This document shows, piece by piece, positions 51,372 to 58,870 of a stretch of 64,000 nucleotides of DNA. Numbering within the stretch: position 1 is the stretch's first letter; each line of letters opens with the position of its first letter. The stretch is from QAND01 sp003150225 (lineage in GTDB: Bacteria > Bacillota > Clostridia > Christensenellales > QAND01). The position numbers were made by a program, and so were the translations under genes. The DNA is taken from NCBI RefSeq assembly GCF_044357945.1, contig NZ_CP076563.1:1488001-1552000 (forward strand), read 5' to 3'. Under the pieces are notes generated by a model. The model worked only from the letters and a program-made list of their open reading frames with translations, was not told the DNA's origin and did not search any database.

Positions 51372-52895
51372 ATGAACGAACTGGTGTTGGTACTGGACTT
51401 TGGCGGGCAGTATAAAGAGCTCATCGCCCGAAGGGTGCGGGGGCTTTCGGTCTATTCCGAGATCAAGCCGGGCAATCTTCCTCTGGAGGAGATTCGGCGG
51501 CGCAACCCCATTGGGATCATCCTGACCGGAGGTCCGGCCAGCGTCTATCTGCCCGATTCCCCCAGGTGCGATCCCGGCATTTTTGACCTGGGAATCCCGG
51601 TGCTGGGCATCTGTTATGGCATGCAGCTGATGTGCCATCTATTGGGCGGCAGGGTGGAGCCCTGCATCCGCAGCGAATACGGAAGAGTCCAGGCGGAGAT
51701 GGACACCGATTCTCCGCTGTTCCAAGGGTTGCCCCGGAAAAGCGCGGTGCTGATGAGCCATACCGATAGGGTGGTGGACCTGCCCCAGGGGTTTGAGGCC
51801 GCGGCCCATACGGCGGATTGCGCCGTGGCGGCCTGCCAGTGCCGGGAGCGAGGGCTTTATGGGGTACAGTTTCATCCCGAGACCGAGCTCAGCCAATACG
51901 GCGGCCAGGTTCTGGAACACTTTTTATACCGGATCTGCGGCGCCAAGGGAGACTATCATTTGGATGACTACATCCAGCGGGCTGTGGCCGGCATCCGTAA
52001 CAGGGTGGGGGGCCGGCAGGTGCTGTTGGCCCTTTCCGGCGGGGTGGATTCCTCGGTATGCGCCGCCCTGCTCTCCAAAGCCATCCCGGGCCAGGCCACC
52101 TGCGTGTTTGTGGATCATGGCTTCATGCGCCTGAACGAGGGCGACGAAATCCAGCGGGCCTTTGCAAACAGCGAGATCCGTTTGATTCGGGTTAACGCGC
52201 AGGAACGGTTTTTGCGCAGGCTGGAGGGCATTCGGGATCCCGAGACAAAGCGAAAGATTATCGGAGCGGAATTCGTCCGGGTCTTTGAGGAGCAGGCCAG
52301 GGAGCTGGGCGCCATTCCCTATCTGGCCCAAGGGACCATCTATCCGGATGTCATTGAATCCGGTGGGGAATTGGGCGCCACCATAAAAAGCCATCACAAC
52401 GTGGGCGGGCTTCCCACCGATTTGGCCTTTGATGGGGTCATCGAACCCCTTTCCGGCCTGTTTAAGGACGAGGTGCGGGAGCTGGGTAAACGGCTTGGGC
52501 TGCCCAGCTCCCTGGTGAACCGGCAGCCCTTCCCGGGCCCCGGCCTGGCCATTCGGATCATGGGAGAGGTTACCGAAAAAAAGCTGGATACCCTGCGGCA
52601 GGCGGATCATATCCTGTGCGATGAAATCGCTCGTCTACGGCGAAAGCCGCAGCAATACTTTGCGGTGTTGACCGATACCTATTCCGTAGGGGTAAAGGGG
52701 GACGACCGCATCTATGAGCCGGTGATTGCCCTCCGGGCGGTGACCACCAGCGATTTCATGACCTGCGAATATACCCCCATTTCCCATAGGGTGCTGGGAC
52801 GGATTGCGTCCAGGATTGCCAATCAGGTGCCCGGGGTAAGCCGCGTGGTGTACGATATCACGTCGAAGCCTCCTGCCACCATCGAGTGGGAGTAG
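51372..52895 (+). CDS. guaA: GMP synthase (glutamine-hydrolysing)
   Basis: A 507-residue single-chain GMP synthetase converting XMP to GMP with glutamine. The amidotransferase has the nucleophile Cys81 in GICYGMQ and YGVQFHPETE. The ATP-pyrophosphatase follows with LALSGGVDSSVCAALL near residue 220, VFVDHGFMRLNE and KSHHNVGGLP. The C-terminal dimerisation domain ends in TSKPPATIEWE, the classic terminus. The ATG at 51372 follows GGGAGG. It is in the nitrogen operon as another glutamine consumer. Confidence 0.97.
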   Translation: MNELVLVLDFGGQYKELIARRVRGLSVYSEIKPGNLPLEEIRRRNPIGIILTGGPASVYLPDSPRCDPGIFDLGIPVLGICYGMQLMCHLLGGRVEPCIRSEYGRVQAEMDTDSPLFQGLPRKSAVLMSHTDRVVDLPQGFEAAAHTADCAVAACQCRERGLYGVQFHPETELSQYGGQVLEHFLYRICGAKGDYHLDDYIQRAVAGIRNRVGGRQVLLALSGGVDSSVCAALLSKAIPGQATCVFVDHGFMRLNEGDEIQRAFANSEIRLIRVNAQERFLRRLEGIRDPETKRKIIGAEFVRVFEEQARELGAIPYLAQGTIYPDVIESGGELGATIKSHHNVGGLPTDLAFDGVIEPLSGLFKDEVRELGKRLGLPSSLVNRQPFPGPGLAIRIMGEVTEKKLDTLRQADHILCDEIARLRRKPQQYFAVLTDTYSVGVKGDDRIYEPVIALRAVTTSDFMTCEYTPISHRVLGRIASRIANQVPGVSRVVYDITSKPPATIEWE

Positions 52896-52927
52896 GCCAT
52901 GCGACGCTTTAGAAAGGAGGTCCTATC

Positions 52928-53662
52928 ATGCGGGACTATCGCCAGGAGACGGAAAAACGGATCGGATTTATCCGGGAGAGCCTAGCGTCGGCCGGGGCCC
53001 GGGGGATCGTCTATGGTAACAGCGGCGGTAAGGACAGCGCCCTTGTAGGCATTCTCTGCAAGATGGCCTGTGAGGATACTCTGGGAATCATCCTGCCCTG
53101 CGGATCCAAGCGCAACTATGAGGAGGATGCCCGGGATGCCATGGAGGTGGCGGCGCGGTTTGGAATCGCTGTCCGGACGTTGGACCTCACCAAAGTGAAG
53201 GAAGCGTTGGTACGCGCCATGGACGGCGTTGCCGTTCTATCGGCGTCCGCATCCGCCAATATCGGTCCCCGCCTGCGCATGACCGCCCTCTACGCCGTGG
53301 CGGCCAGCGAAAACCGCCTGGTGGCGGGCACCGGCAACCGTAGCGAGGGATATATGGGCTATTTCACCAAATGGGGGGACGGCGCTTATGATTTTAATCC
53401 CATCGCTGACCTCACCGTTACCGAGGTATATGAGTTTTTACGGTACCTCGGCGCGCCGGAATCGGTGATACAAAAAGCGCCGTCCGCCGGCCTGTTTGAC
53501 GGCCAGACCGATGAGGGGGAAATGGGGATCGCCTACCGGCAGATTGATGCCTATTTGCTGACCGGGGAGGCGGACAGGGGGGCGTTGGATCGGATGGAGC
53601 GCTATCATGCTGCCAGCCAGCATAAGCGTCAACCGCCCCGGGTTTATGGAGGTCATGTATGA
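52928..53662 (+). CDS. nadE: NH3-dependent NAD synthetase
   Basis: A 244-residue NAD+ synthase lacking a glutaminase domain, so it uses free ammonia. The PP-loop is YGNSGGKDSALVG near residues 29-41, and NIGPRLRMTALYAVAA, GTGNRSE, GYFTKWGDGAYDFNP and KAPSAGLFDGQTDEGEMG are the standard NadE motifs. It starts 32 bp after guaA with AAAGGAGG. Its stop overlaps the dapL start. Another ammonia-using step under the same promoter. Confidence 0.95.
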   Translation: MRDYRQETEKRIGFIRESLASAGARGIVYGNSGGKDSALVGILCKMACEDTLGIILPCGSKRNYEEDARDAMEVAARFGIAVRTLDLTKVKEALVRAMDGVAVLSASASANIGPRLRMTALYAVAASENRLVAGTGNRSEGYMGYFTKWGDGAYDFNPIADLTVTEVYEFLRYLGAPESVIQKAPSAGLFDGQTDEGEMGIAYRQIDAYLLTGEADRGALDRMERYHAASQHKRQPPRVYGGHV

Positions 53663-54834
53663 ACATCAACCGTAACTATCATAATCTGGAGGAAAGCTAC
53701 CTTTTTTCCACCATCGCCAGAAAAGTGGACGCATATGCCGCCCAGCATCCCGACCAAAAGGTGATCCGCCTAGGTATTGGGGACGTTACCCTGCCGCTGG
53801 TGCCGGCGGTGGTGGAGGCGGCTCAGCGCGCTGTTCGGGAGATGAGCCGTGCCGAGACCTTTCGTGGATATGGGGAGGAGCAGGGCTATGGATTTCTGCG
53901 GCAGGCCATCTGTGCGTACTATGCGCAAAAGGATGTAACGCTATCCCAGGAGGAGATCTTTATCAGCGATGGCGCCAAAAGCGATCTTGGCAATATCCTG
54001 GACATCTTTGCCGCCGGCAGCACGGTTCTGATTCCCAATCCGGTCTACCCCGTCTATGTGGATACCAACGTGATGGCCGGCAACCGGATCCTCTATGTCA
54101 ACGGAACCGTGGAGAACCAATTCCTGCCTTTGCCGGATCCTTCGGTCCAGGTGGATCTCATCTATCTCTGCTCACCCAACAATCCCACTGGGTCGGTGTA
54201 CAACGGGGAGCAGCTGAAGGCTTGGGTGGACTATGCCCTCAGTCAAAACGCCGTGATTCTCTTTGACAGTGCCTATGAGGCCTTTGTTCGGGATCCACGC
54301 CTGCCCACCAGCATCTATCAGATCGAGGGGGCGGAGCGGTGTGCCATCGAGTTTTGTTCCTTCTCCAAGACGGCGGGTTTTACCGGGATGCGGTGCGGGT
54401 ATACGGTGATCCCCCAGGGATTGATTTGCGATGGAACACCCCTCAATGAACTGTGGCTTCGCCGGCAGACCACCAAGTTCAACGGCGTGTCCTATATCAC
54501 CCAGCGCAGTGCGGAAGCCGCCCTTTCACCTGAGGGGCTGGAGCAGATCCGCCAGAATATCGATTATTATCTCTTTAACGCCGGACAAATCGCCCAAACC
54601 CTTCGGGAACTGGGGATCTGGTTTATGGGCGGGGAGAATTCGCCCTATATTTGGCTAAAATGCCCCAAAAGCATGACTTCCTGGGCGTTTTTTGACCATC
54701 TTTTGACCAAACTGGCCCTTGTAGGAACCCCCGGTACGGGATTTGGCGCCGGAGGAGAGGGGTTCTTCCGCTTGACTGGTTTTGGCAGTAGGGAGAACAC
54801 CCTTGAGGCCATGGAGCGGTTGCGCGGGCTGTAA
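53659..54834 (+). CDS. dapL: LL-diaminopimelate aminotransferase
   Basis: A 391-residue PLP enzyme converting tetrahydrodipicolinate to LL-diaminopimelate with glutamate in one step, a route known from plants, chlamydiae and some Clostridia. It shows NHNLEESYLFSTIARK-like NYHNLEESYLF, IRLGIGDVTLPL, FISDGAKSDLGNI, YLCSPNNPTGSVYN, and the PLP lysine in FCSFSKTAGFTGMRCGY. Its need for glutamate fits its place at the end of the nitrogen operon. The ATG overlaps the nadE stop by 4 nt. A very strong terminator follows. Confidence 0.95.
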   Translation: MNINRNYHNLEESYLFSTIARKVDAYAAQHPDQKVIRLGIGDVTLPLVPAVVEAAQRAVREMSRAETFRGYGEEQGYGFLRQAICAYYAQKDVTLSQEEIFISDGAKSDLGNILDIFAAGSTVLIPNPVYPVYVDTNVMAGNRILYVNGTVENQFLPLPDPSVQVDLIYLCSPNNPTGSVYNGEQLKAWVDYALSQNAVILFDSAYEAFVRDPRLPTSIYQIEGAERCAIEFCSFSKTAGFTGMRCGYTVIPQGLICDGTPLNELWLRRQTTKFNGVSYITQRSAEAALSPEGLEQIRQNIDYYLFNAGQIAQTLRELGIWFMGGENSPYIWLKCPKSMTSWAFFDHLLTKLALVGTPGTGFGAGGEGFFRLTGFGSRENTLEAMERLRGL

Positions 54835-54860
54835 GAGCACAATCGAAGACGGTTGACTGC

Positions 54861-54911
54861 CATTCCAATAAAAAAACCCTCGCTTTTTGCGAGGGTTTTT
54901 TTATTGGAATG
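54861..54911 (+). terminator. Terminator at the end of the nitrogen operon
   Basis: A perfect 23-bp inverted repeat (54861-54883 and 54889-54911) with a five-T loop. The inner part CCCTCGC/GCGAGGG followed by seven T is a classical terminator. The outer arms extend it up to the stop codon of the truncated minus-strand gene. Confidence 0.9.
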
Positions 54912-55019
54912 CTACTTGAATTCGCCCCGGTTTACCTCCAGATATTGTCCTTCTTTTACGGTGATATATTTTGCGGCCTCCGTGTTTCCGTTGGTTATTT
55001 TATGTAAGTGGATCTCCAA
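54912..55019 (-). pseudogene. 3' remnant of a truncated minus-strand gene
   Basis: The last 35 codons of a reading frame (...AKYITVKEGQYLEVNRGEFK) end in TAG at 54912. The frame has a stop directly upstream and no start with a ribosome site, so the 5' part is lost. The ending resembles C-termini of small secreted or lipoprotein-like Firmicutes proteins, but the identification is weak. It abuts a truncated plus-strand gene, which suggests a recombination junction at about 55000-55020. Confidence 0.5.
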
Positions 55020-55348
55020 TTATTGATAGTGGCAACAATGAAAACGGCAATTGGGTCAAATTTTCGGACGGCACAATGATTTGTTCCAACAAGATTAGTG
55101 CTTCGGTCGCTGCGACAACATCCATTGGCAACATCTATTATGGCTATGCTCCCGCTATCTCCTTCCCTCAACCATTTATTTCCAATCCGGTTGTAACGAT
55201 GGGGCTTGAAGATAACGATTTTATAAGTGTTGCTTTTTATGGGCTAAACGAATCCGGAACGGGGCAGTACAGGTTATATGTGTATTCGCCGAACTCTTTG
55301 ACCAAAACGATAAGCTACTATTATATTGCCATAGGCAGATGGAAATAG
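55010..55348 (+). pseudogene. 3' remnant of a phage tail-fibre gene
   Basis: About 110 codons with the sequence style of a tail-fibre receptor-binding tip: DSGNNENGNWVKFSDGTMIC followed by ISFPQPFISNPVVTMG and a final YYYIAIGRWK. The matching N-terminal shaft is absent; the frame enters from unrelated sequence at about 55010. A short ATG-led frame from 54971 exists but lacks a ribosome site, so I treat this as a remnant. The amidase and holin genes follow on the same strand, as at the end of a phage tail module. Confidence 0.6.
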
Positions 55349-55423
55349 GTCATACAACAATAAACAAACCAATAAAGGCGGAGGATTCTTTCGTCCTTTA
55401 TCACGGAATAAGGAGGAATATTG

Positions 55424-56365
55424 ATGGTGCCAATTAGAAACATGCTTGTGCCTGAAAACAAGTATGGGATTAAGTGTCCCTATACTATGACTGCAACCCG
55501 AATCATCGTTCATAATACGGCAAACGACGCTTCGGCTGAAAACGAAGCCTTGTACATGGCCCGAAACAACAACGAAGCCAGCTTCCATGTAGTAATAGAT
55601 GACAAAGAGGTAATCCGGTGCATTCCCTTTACCCGCAATTCCTGGAATGCGGGTGATGGGAATGGGGTAGGAAACCGCCAGGGGATCGCCATTGAAATCT
55701 GTTATAGCAAAAGCGGCGGCGAGCGGTTCATCCAAGCCGAGAAGAACGCCGCTGAATATATCGCGATGCTGCTAAAAAGCTACGGCTGGAGCATCGATAA
55801 GGTGACCAAGCATCAGGATTACAGTGGCAAATATTGTCCGCACCGTACTTTGGATATGGGCTGGCAGCGATTCCTGGACATGGTAACTGGGTATATGGGG
55901 GGTGAAGTCCCACAGCCTACTCCCGTTCCTAGTACAAAGGAGATTGATGCATTTTATCGAGTCCGCACCCAGAAGCATGGCTGGCTACCGGAGGTATGTA
56001 ACCTTGCAGACTATGCTGGGTGGGAGGATAGCCCCATTACCGATGTGGCCATCGGGGTGTCCCATGGGTCGGTAAAGTACCGGGTGCATGTGATGGGTGG
56101 CGACTGGCTCCCCTGGGTAACTGGATACAACATCAATGATATCGTGAACGGTTACGCCGGTAATGGGAAGGTGATCGACGCCATTGAGGTGTATTTCTAT
56201 ACCCCCGATGATATTCGGCCCTATCAGAAAGCCAAGTACCGCGTGGCTCCTGTGGGTGGCGGGTATTACGCCTTCCAGTACGATAGCGAGACCACGAATG
56301 GCCAGGATGGATATGCTGGGCTGTTTGGCAAGGCCATTGGCAAATTCCAGCTAACCATCGAATAG
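55424..56365 (+). CDS. Phage-type N-acetylmuramoyl-L-alanine amidase (endolysin)
   Basis: A 313-residue endolysin. Residues about 20-150 form an amidase-2 (PGRP-like) zinc amidase: IIVHNTAND, FHVVIDDKEVIRCIPFTRNSWNAGDGNGVGNRQGIAIEIC, and the second His in KYCPHRTLD. The C-terminal 150 residues are a substrate-binding region with repeated tryptophans and a WLPEVCNLADYAGW segment. It cuts the amide bond between muramic acid and the stem peptide. The ATG at 55424 follows AGGAGG. It is the first intact gene of the phage lysis remnant. Confidence 0.85.
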   Translation: MVPIRNMLVPENKYGIKCPYTMTATRIIVHNTANDASAENEALYMARNNNEASFHVVIDDKEVIRCIPFTRNSWNAGDGNGVGNRQGIAIEICYSKSGGERFIQAEKNAAEYIAMLLKSYGWSIDKVTKHQDYSGKYCPHRTLDMGWQRFLDMVTGYMGGEVPQPTPVPSTKEIDAFYRVRTQKHGWLPEVCNLADYAGWEDSPITDVAIGVSHGSVKYRVHVMGGDWLPWVTGYNINDIVNGYAGNGKVIDAIEVYFYTPDDIRPYQKAKYRVAPVGGGYYAFQYDSETTNGQDGYAGLFGKAIGKFQLTIE

Positions 56366-56378
56366 GGGGTGATTGGAT

Positions 56379-56726
56379 GTGGAAGTAGCGTTGTCGATCC
56401 TCTCGGTTCTTGGGATCAATGGTATTTTGCTGTTCTTCATCAAGCGGTTCTTTGACAAGAAGGACAGCGAGGCGAAGGAGGAAAAAGCGGATAGAGACGC
56501 GCTAGTCAAAGAGGTGCGGACAGGCCTTGATACCATCCGTTTGTTGGCTTATGCCAGACTATCCGAGGAAATCGAGAGGTTGTTGAACAAGGGATACGCC
56601 ACCCCATCGGAGCGGCGGATTCTGGAGGAGATGTTTTTGAATTACAAGGCCCATGGGTGGAATGGAGATATGGATTCTAGGATAGAGAGGGTTCATACCC
56701 TCCCCACCAAGGACTTGAAACATTAA
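56379..56726 (+). CDS. Small phage membrane-anchored coiled-coil protein
   Basis: A 115-residue protein: an N-terminal membrane helix (about residues 3-22, LSILSVLGINGILLFFI), then a highly charged helical segment (FFDKKDSEAKEEKADRDAL...) likely to form a coiled coil, then an acidic C-terminal part. Placed between an endolysin and a holin, it may be a spanin-like or holin-regulating protein, but I do not recognise a family. The GTG at 56379 has GGGGG 9 nt upstream. Confidence 0.6.
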   Translation: MEVALSILSVLGINGILLFFIKRFFDKKDSEAKEEKADRDALVKEVRTGLDTIRLLAYARLSEEIERLLNKGYATPSERRILEEMFLNYKAHGWNGDMDSRIERVHTLPTKDLKH

Positions 56727-56739
56727 GGAGGAATTTGTG

Positions 56740-56997
56740 ATGAGTGACTTTACCCAGTTTATTACCGAGAACATGTACATTGTGGCGGCTGCCCTGTATG
56801 TGTTGGGGGTGTTTTTGAAATCCATCCCCAATATCCCAGACTGGACGATTCCCTTTATCCTGACCGCCATCGGCATTGCGTTTGGGGTAGCGCTGATTGG
56901 AGTCCCCCAGGGGATTTTGGAGGGCGTGCTTTGTGCTGGCGCTGCGGTTCTGGTAAATCAGATGGTTAAACAGGCCCAGAAAGCCAAAGAAGAATGA
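56740..56997 (+). CDS. Phage holin (superfamily V type)
   Basis: An 85-residue protein with three hydrophobic segments (about residues 12-28, 36-52 and 58-76) and a lysine-rich C-terminal tail (KQAQKAKEE), matching the Hol44/holin-V family. It would form pores in the membrane and release the endolysin. The IPDWTIPFILTAIGIAFGVALIG stretch is the family signature region. The ATG at 56740 follows GGAGG with 8 nt spacing. It sits 13 bp after the coiled-coil gene. Confidence 0.75.
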   Translation: MSDFTQFITENMYIVAAALYVLGVFLKSIPNIPDWTIPFILTAIGIAFGVALIGVPQGILEGVLCAGAAVLVNQMVKQAQKAKEE

Positions 56998-56998
56998 A

Positions 56999-57244
56999 AT
57001 GTCCACGAGCTCTTTTGAAAAACAGTTCGTTGCAACTAAAGACGAAGAAGTTGACCGCTTGATTTTATGCTGGCAGCATGCCAAACCGATTACCCAAAAC
57101 CTTTATTCCTTGGATGCTCAGATCAAGGCTGAAATGGCATTGCCAGAATTTAATCATCGGGTTATACTATTAGCGACAGAGCCCGACACGCCTCTCAATG
57201 ATGCGGACCACGTCGGGCCATCTAATTTCAAAGAAGATGTGTGA
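56999..57244 (+). CDS. Small hypothetical protein at the end of the phage remnant
   Basis: An 81-residue protein, soluble, not matching a family I know. Its ribosome site is poor. Its last codons run into the 52-bp tandem repeat, which supplies the stop, so its C-terminus may be altered. Its presence as a real gene is uncertain. Confidence 0.35.
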   Translation: MSTSSFEKQFVATKDEEVDRLILCWQHAKPITQNLYSLDAQIKAEMALPEFNHRVILLATEPDTPLNDADHVGPSNFKEDV

Positions 57245-57337
57245 CGGTTCTGACACATCGGTAAAATAAAAATGACCGAGCGAAGAAGATGCGTGACGGT
57301 TCTGACACATCGGTAAAATAAAAATGACCGAGCGAAG
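57231..57337 (+). repeat. 52-bp tandem repeat (two copies)
   Basis: Copies at 57231-57282 and 57283-57334 differ at one base; a short third start follows. The unit contains TGACGGTTCTGACACATCGG and AAAATAAAAATGACCGAGCG. It covers the stop of the preceding small gene. No function is evident. Confidence 0.8.
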
Positions 57338-57369
57338 AAAGGATATATAACCTATGAGTTATATCAATG

Positions 57370-57400
57370 AAAGCCCCCGGTCTATCCGGGGGCTTTTTTT
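57370..57400. terminator. Terminator between phage remnant and toxin gene
   Basis: Stem AAAGCCCCCGG and complement, five-base loop, then seven T on the plus strand; A-rich on the other side for the minus-strand toxin gene. Confidence 0.9.
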
Positions 57401-57405
57401 GTTTG

Positions 57406-57708
57406 CTAGAATTGGCTCTTTGCGTATCTTACAGTCACAACAACAACTTGTTTCTTATCCTCGTCAATACGAAAAATGACGGTATAGTTTTTGATAAATA
57501 GCTGTCGGTATTTCCCGGAATAGATACCTTGCCGTCGTGTTGGACAACGATGTGGCATTTCTCTTAACGATAGGATTTCGTATTCAATGTTGTCAATCAA
57601 CTGCATGGCAGTGTTGGGTTCCAACAGCGTCCCGGCAATATACCCGTAGATATCATCCAAGGCCCGCAATGCCTGACTTAAGAGGACAACATGATATTCA
57701 CTTTCCAA
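57406..57708 (-). CDS. RelE/ParE-family toxin
   Basis: A 100-residue type II toxin of the RelE/ParE fold. Features: YHVVLLSQALRALDDIYGYIAG, REMPHRCPTRR near residues 48-58, YRQLFIKNYTVIFRIDEDKKQVVVVTVRYAKSQF at the C-terminus. The pattern resembles ParE or RelE; the target (gyrase or mRNA on ribosomes) cannot be told. Its start overlaps the antitoxin gene by 11 nt. It lies between a phage remnant and tRNA genes, a common setting for such modules. Confidence 0.85.
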   Translation of the reverse strand: MESEYHVVLLSQALRALDDIYGYIAGTLLEPNTAMQLIDNIEYEILSLREMPHRCPTRRQGIYSGKYRQLFIKNYTVIFRIDEDKKQVVVVTVRYAKSQF

Positions 57709-57964
57709 AATGCTTCCTCCTTAAAGAGGCAAGGGCTTCCTTTGCATCATGGAGCTGCCCATCGTTTTGAAACTCTGTTTCCGCTTTTGAAATAGCGGAA
57801 TCCGTTAAAAGAGTTTCCATCATTTCTTCGTAGGTCTCAATACTCATGACAACCAGATCACCATAGCCGTTTTTTGTGATAAAAACTGGTTCGCGCCGAG
57901 CGTGGCAAATGTCGGAGATTTCATTGGTGTTGCGTAGGTCAGTAATGGGCCGAATCTGGGGCAT
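57698..57964 (-). CDS. Phd/YefM-family antitoxin
   Basis: An 88-residue antitoxin. The N-terminal DNA-binding half has IRPITDLRNTNEISDICHARREPVFITKNGYGDLVVMSIETYEEM, diagnostic for Phd/YefM. The C-terminal half would bind the toxin. The gene precedes the toxin and both are read from one promoter with an operator-like inverted repeat. Ribosome site AGAGAGGTGC. Confidence 0.9.
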   Translation of the reverse strand: MPQIRPITDLRNTNEISDICHARREPVFITKNGYGDLVVMSIETYEEMMETLLTDSAISKAETEFQNDGQLHDAKEALASLRRKHFGK

Positions 57965-57991
57965 ACTATAGCACCTCTCTTTCTGTACGTT

Positions 57992-58020
57992 ATTATATCA
58001 GAATTATGTACAAAATTCAA
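57992..58020 (-). promoter_or_regulatory. Promoter/operator of the toxin-antitoxin pair
   Basis: Minus-strand TTGAAT (58020-58015) and TATAAT (57997-57992) spaced by 17 bp. TGTAC and GTACA flank the -10 region as an interrupted inverted repeat, a likely site for the antitoxin. Confidence 0.6.
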
Positions 58021-58067
58021 TCGAGTTATTTAAGATAAAGCAAGAAATCTATTTCTTTTTCTGTTGT

Positions 58068-58098
58068 GGGGCTCGGCGTTTGCTGGGCCCCTATTTTT
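58068..58098 (+). terminator. Terminator-like hairpin upstream of the toxin-antitoxin pair
   Basis: GGGGCTCGGC with a 10-bp complement (two wobble pairs), a GTTT loop and a run of T. It has no plus-strand gene directly before it, so it may be left over from a deleted gene. Confidence 0.5.
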
Positions 58099-58132
58099 AT
58101 TTATACCACCGCATGGTTTCTGGGGAAATTCG

Positions 58133-58156
58133 CGTTGAAATAGCCGTTGAAATAGC
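58133..58156 (+). repeat. Tandem 12-bp repeat, two copies
   Basis: CGTTGAAATAGC occurs twice in a row. It lies in the 290-bp gap between the antitoxin gene and the tRNA genes, otherwise without recognised elements. It may be a fragment of the lost mobile element. Confidence 0.6.
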
Positions 58157-58219
58157 AATCTGTTTTTCACCATTTTATACAACTTTTTCAGGCGCATTAC
58201 ACCATGAGAAGAGAAAAGA

Positions 58220-58252
58220 AAAGTGGCTTAAACCCTTTGTTTAAGCCACTTT
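58220..58252 (-). terminator. Terminator of the tRNA-Ser genes
   Basis: A 13-bp perfect stem (AAAGTGGCTTAAA and complement) starting 2 bases after the 3' end of the tRNA-Ser(GCU) gene. Confidence 0.8.
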
Positions 58253-58253
58253 C

Positions 58254-58344
58254 TGGCGGAGATGGAGAGATTTGAACTCTCGCGCCGGTAACCCGACCTA
58301 CACCCTTAGCAGGGGCGCCCCTTCAGCCTCTTGGGTACATCTCC
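58254..58344 (-). tRNA. tRNA-Ser (GCU anticodon)
   Basis: The minus strand folds into a class II tRNA with a long variable arm, acceptor ends GGAGATG/CATCTCC, T-loop TTCAAAT and encoded CCA. The anticodon loop CTGCTAA gives GCU, which reads AGC/AGU serine codons. Its 3' end faces the phage remnant. Confidence 0.95.
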
Positions 58345-58379
58345 AGGCAGAATTAAAGGTAGGAAAACTCCCAACTGAT

Positions 58380-58467
58380 TGGCGGAGAGAGAGGGATTCG
58401 AACCCCCGGTGCCAACGGCATCACTGGTTTTCAAGACCAGCTCCATAAACCACTCGGACATCTCTCC
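58380..58467 (-). tRNA. tRNA-Ser (UGA anticodon)
   Basis: Class II tRNA with acceptor GGAGAGA, D-stem CCGAGTGG, long variable arm, T-loop TTCGAAT and encoded CCA. The anticodon is TGA (UGA) in the loop CTTGAAA, which reads UCN serine codons. It lies 35 bp upstream of the GCU gene and is probably transcribed with it. Confidence 0.95.
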
Positions 58468-58553
58468 AATTTGATGCTCATATAATATATCAAATAAACG
58501 GGATGCCGTCAAGAAAATATGCCCATTTGGGAGGTTTCTATGCCATTTCCCAA

Positions 58554-58587
58554 GAAAAAAAGACGAAGCAAACGCTTCGTCTTTTTG
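58554..58587 (-). terminator. Terminator after rpsR
   Basis: Stem AAAAAGACGAAGC with its complement and an AAAC loop, A-rich and T-rich flanks, just after the rpsR stop. Confidence 0.9.
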
Positions 58588-58594
58588 TTTTTCC

Positions 58595-58852
58595 TTAGGC
58601 GTCCTGCACATAGGGCAGGAGGGCGATGGCCCGGCTGCGCTTGATAGCGATAGCCAATTCACGCTGATGCTTGGCACAGGTACCGGTCATCCGGCGGGGC
58701 AGAATCTTGCCCTTTTCGGAAATGTACCGGCGAAGCCGCGCGGTATCCTTATAATCGATAACGGCGTTTTTATCGGCACAGAAGGCGCACACCTTGCGGC
58801 GAGGCCGACGTCCACCCTGACGGGGCCGCCGTGCGGGTCTTTCTTCGTTCAC
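58595..58852 (-). CDS. rpsR: 30S ribosomal protein S18
   Basis: An 85-residue S18, last gene of the rpsF-ssb-rpsR operon. It has the core DYKDTARLRRYISEKGKILPRRMTGTCAKHQRELAIAIKRSRAIALLPY. It is the cysteine-containing form: CAFC and CAKH segments give a CxxC...CxxH pattern that may bind zinc. A GTG start follows AAAGGATG. The N-terminus is unusually Arg-rich. Confidence 0.97.
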   Translation of the reverse strand: MNEERPARRPRQGGRRPRRKVCAFCADKNAVIDYKDTARLRRYISEKGKILPRRMTGTCAKHQRELAIAIKRSRAIALLPYVQDA

Positions 58853-58870
58853 GTGGAATCATCCTTTCTC

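Noticed and set aside
54990..58260. Attachment-site duplication of the tRNA-Ser 3' end
   Set aside because: I searched by eye for the tRNA-Ser(GCU) T-arm and acceptor sequence near the left scar and did not find it; the short string TGGATCTCC near 55008 is too brief.
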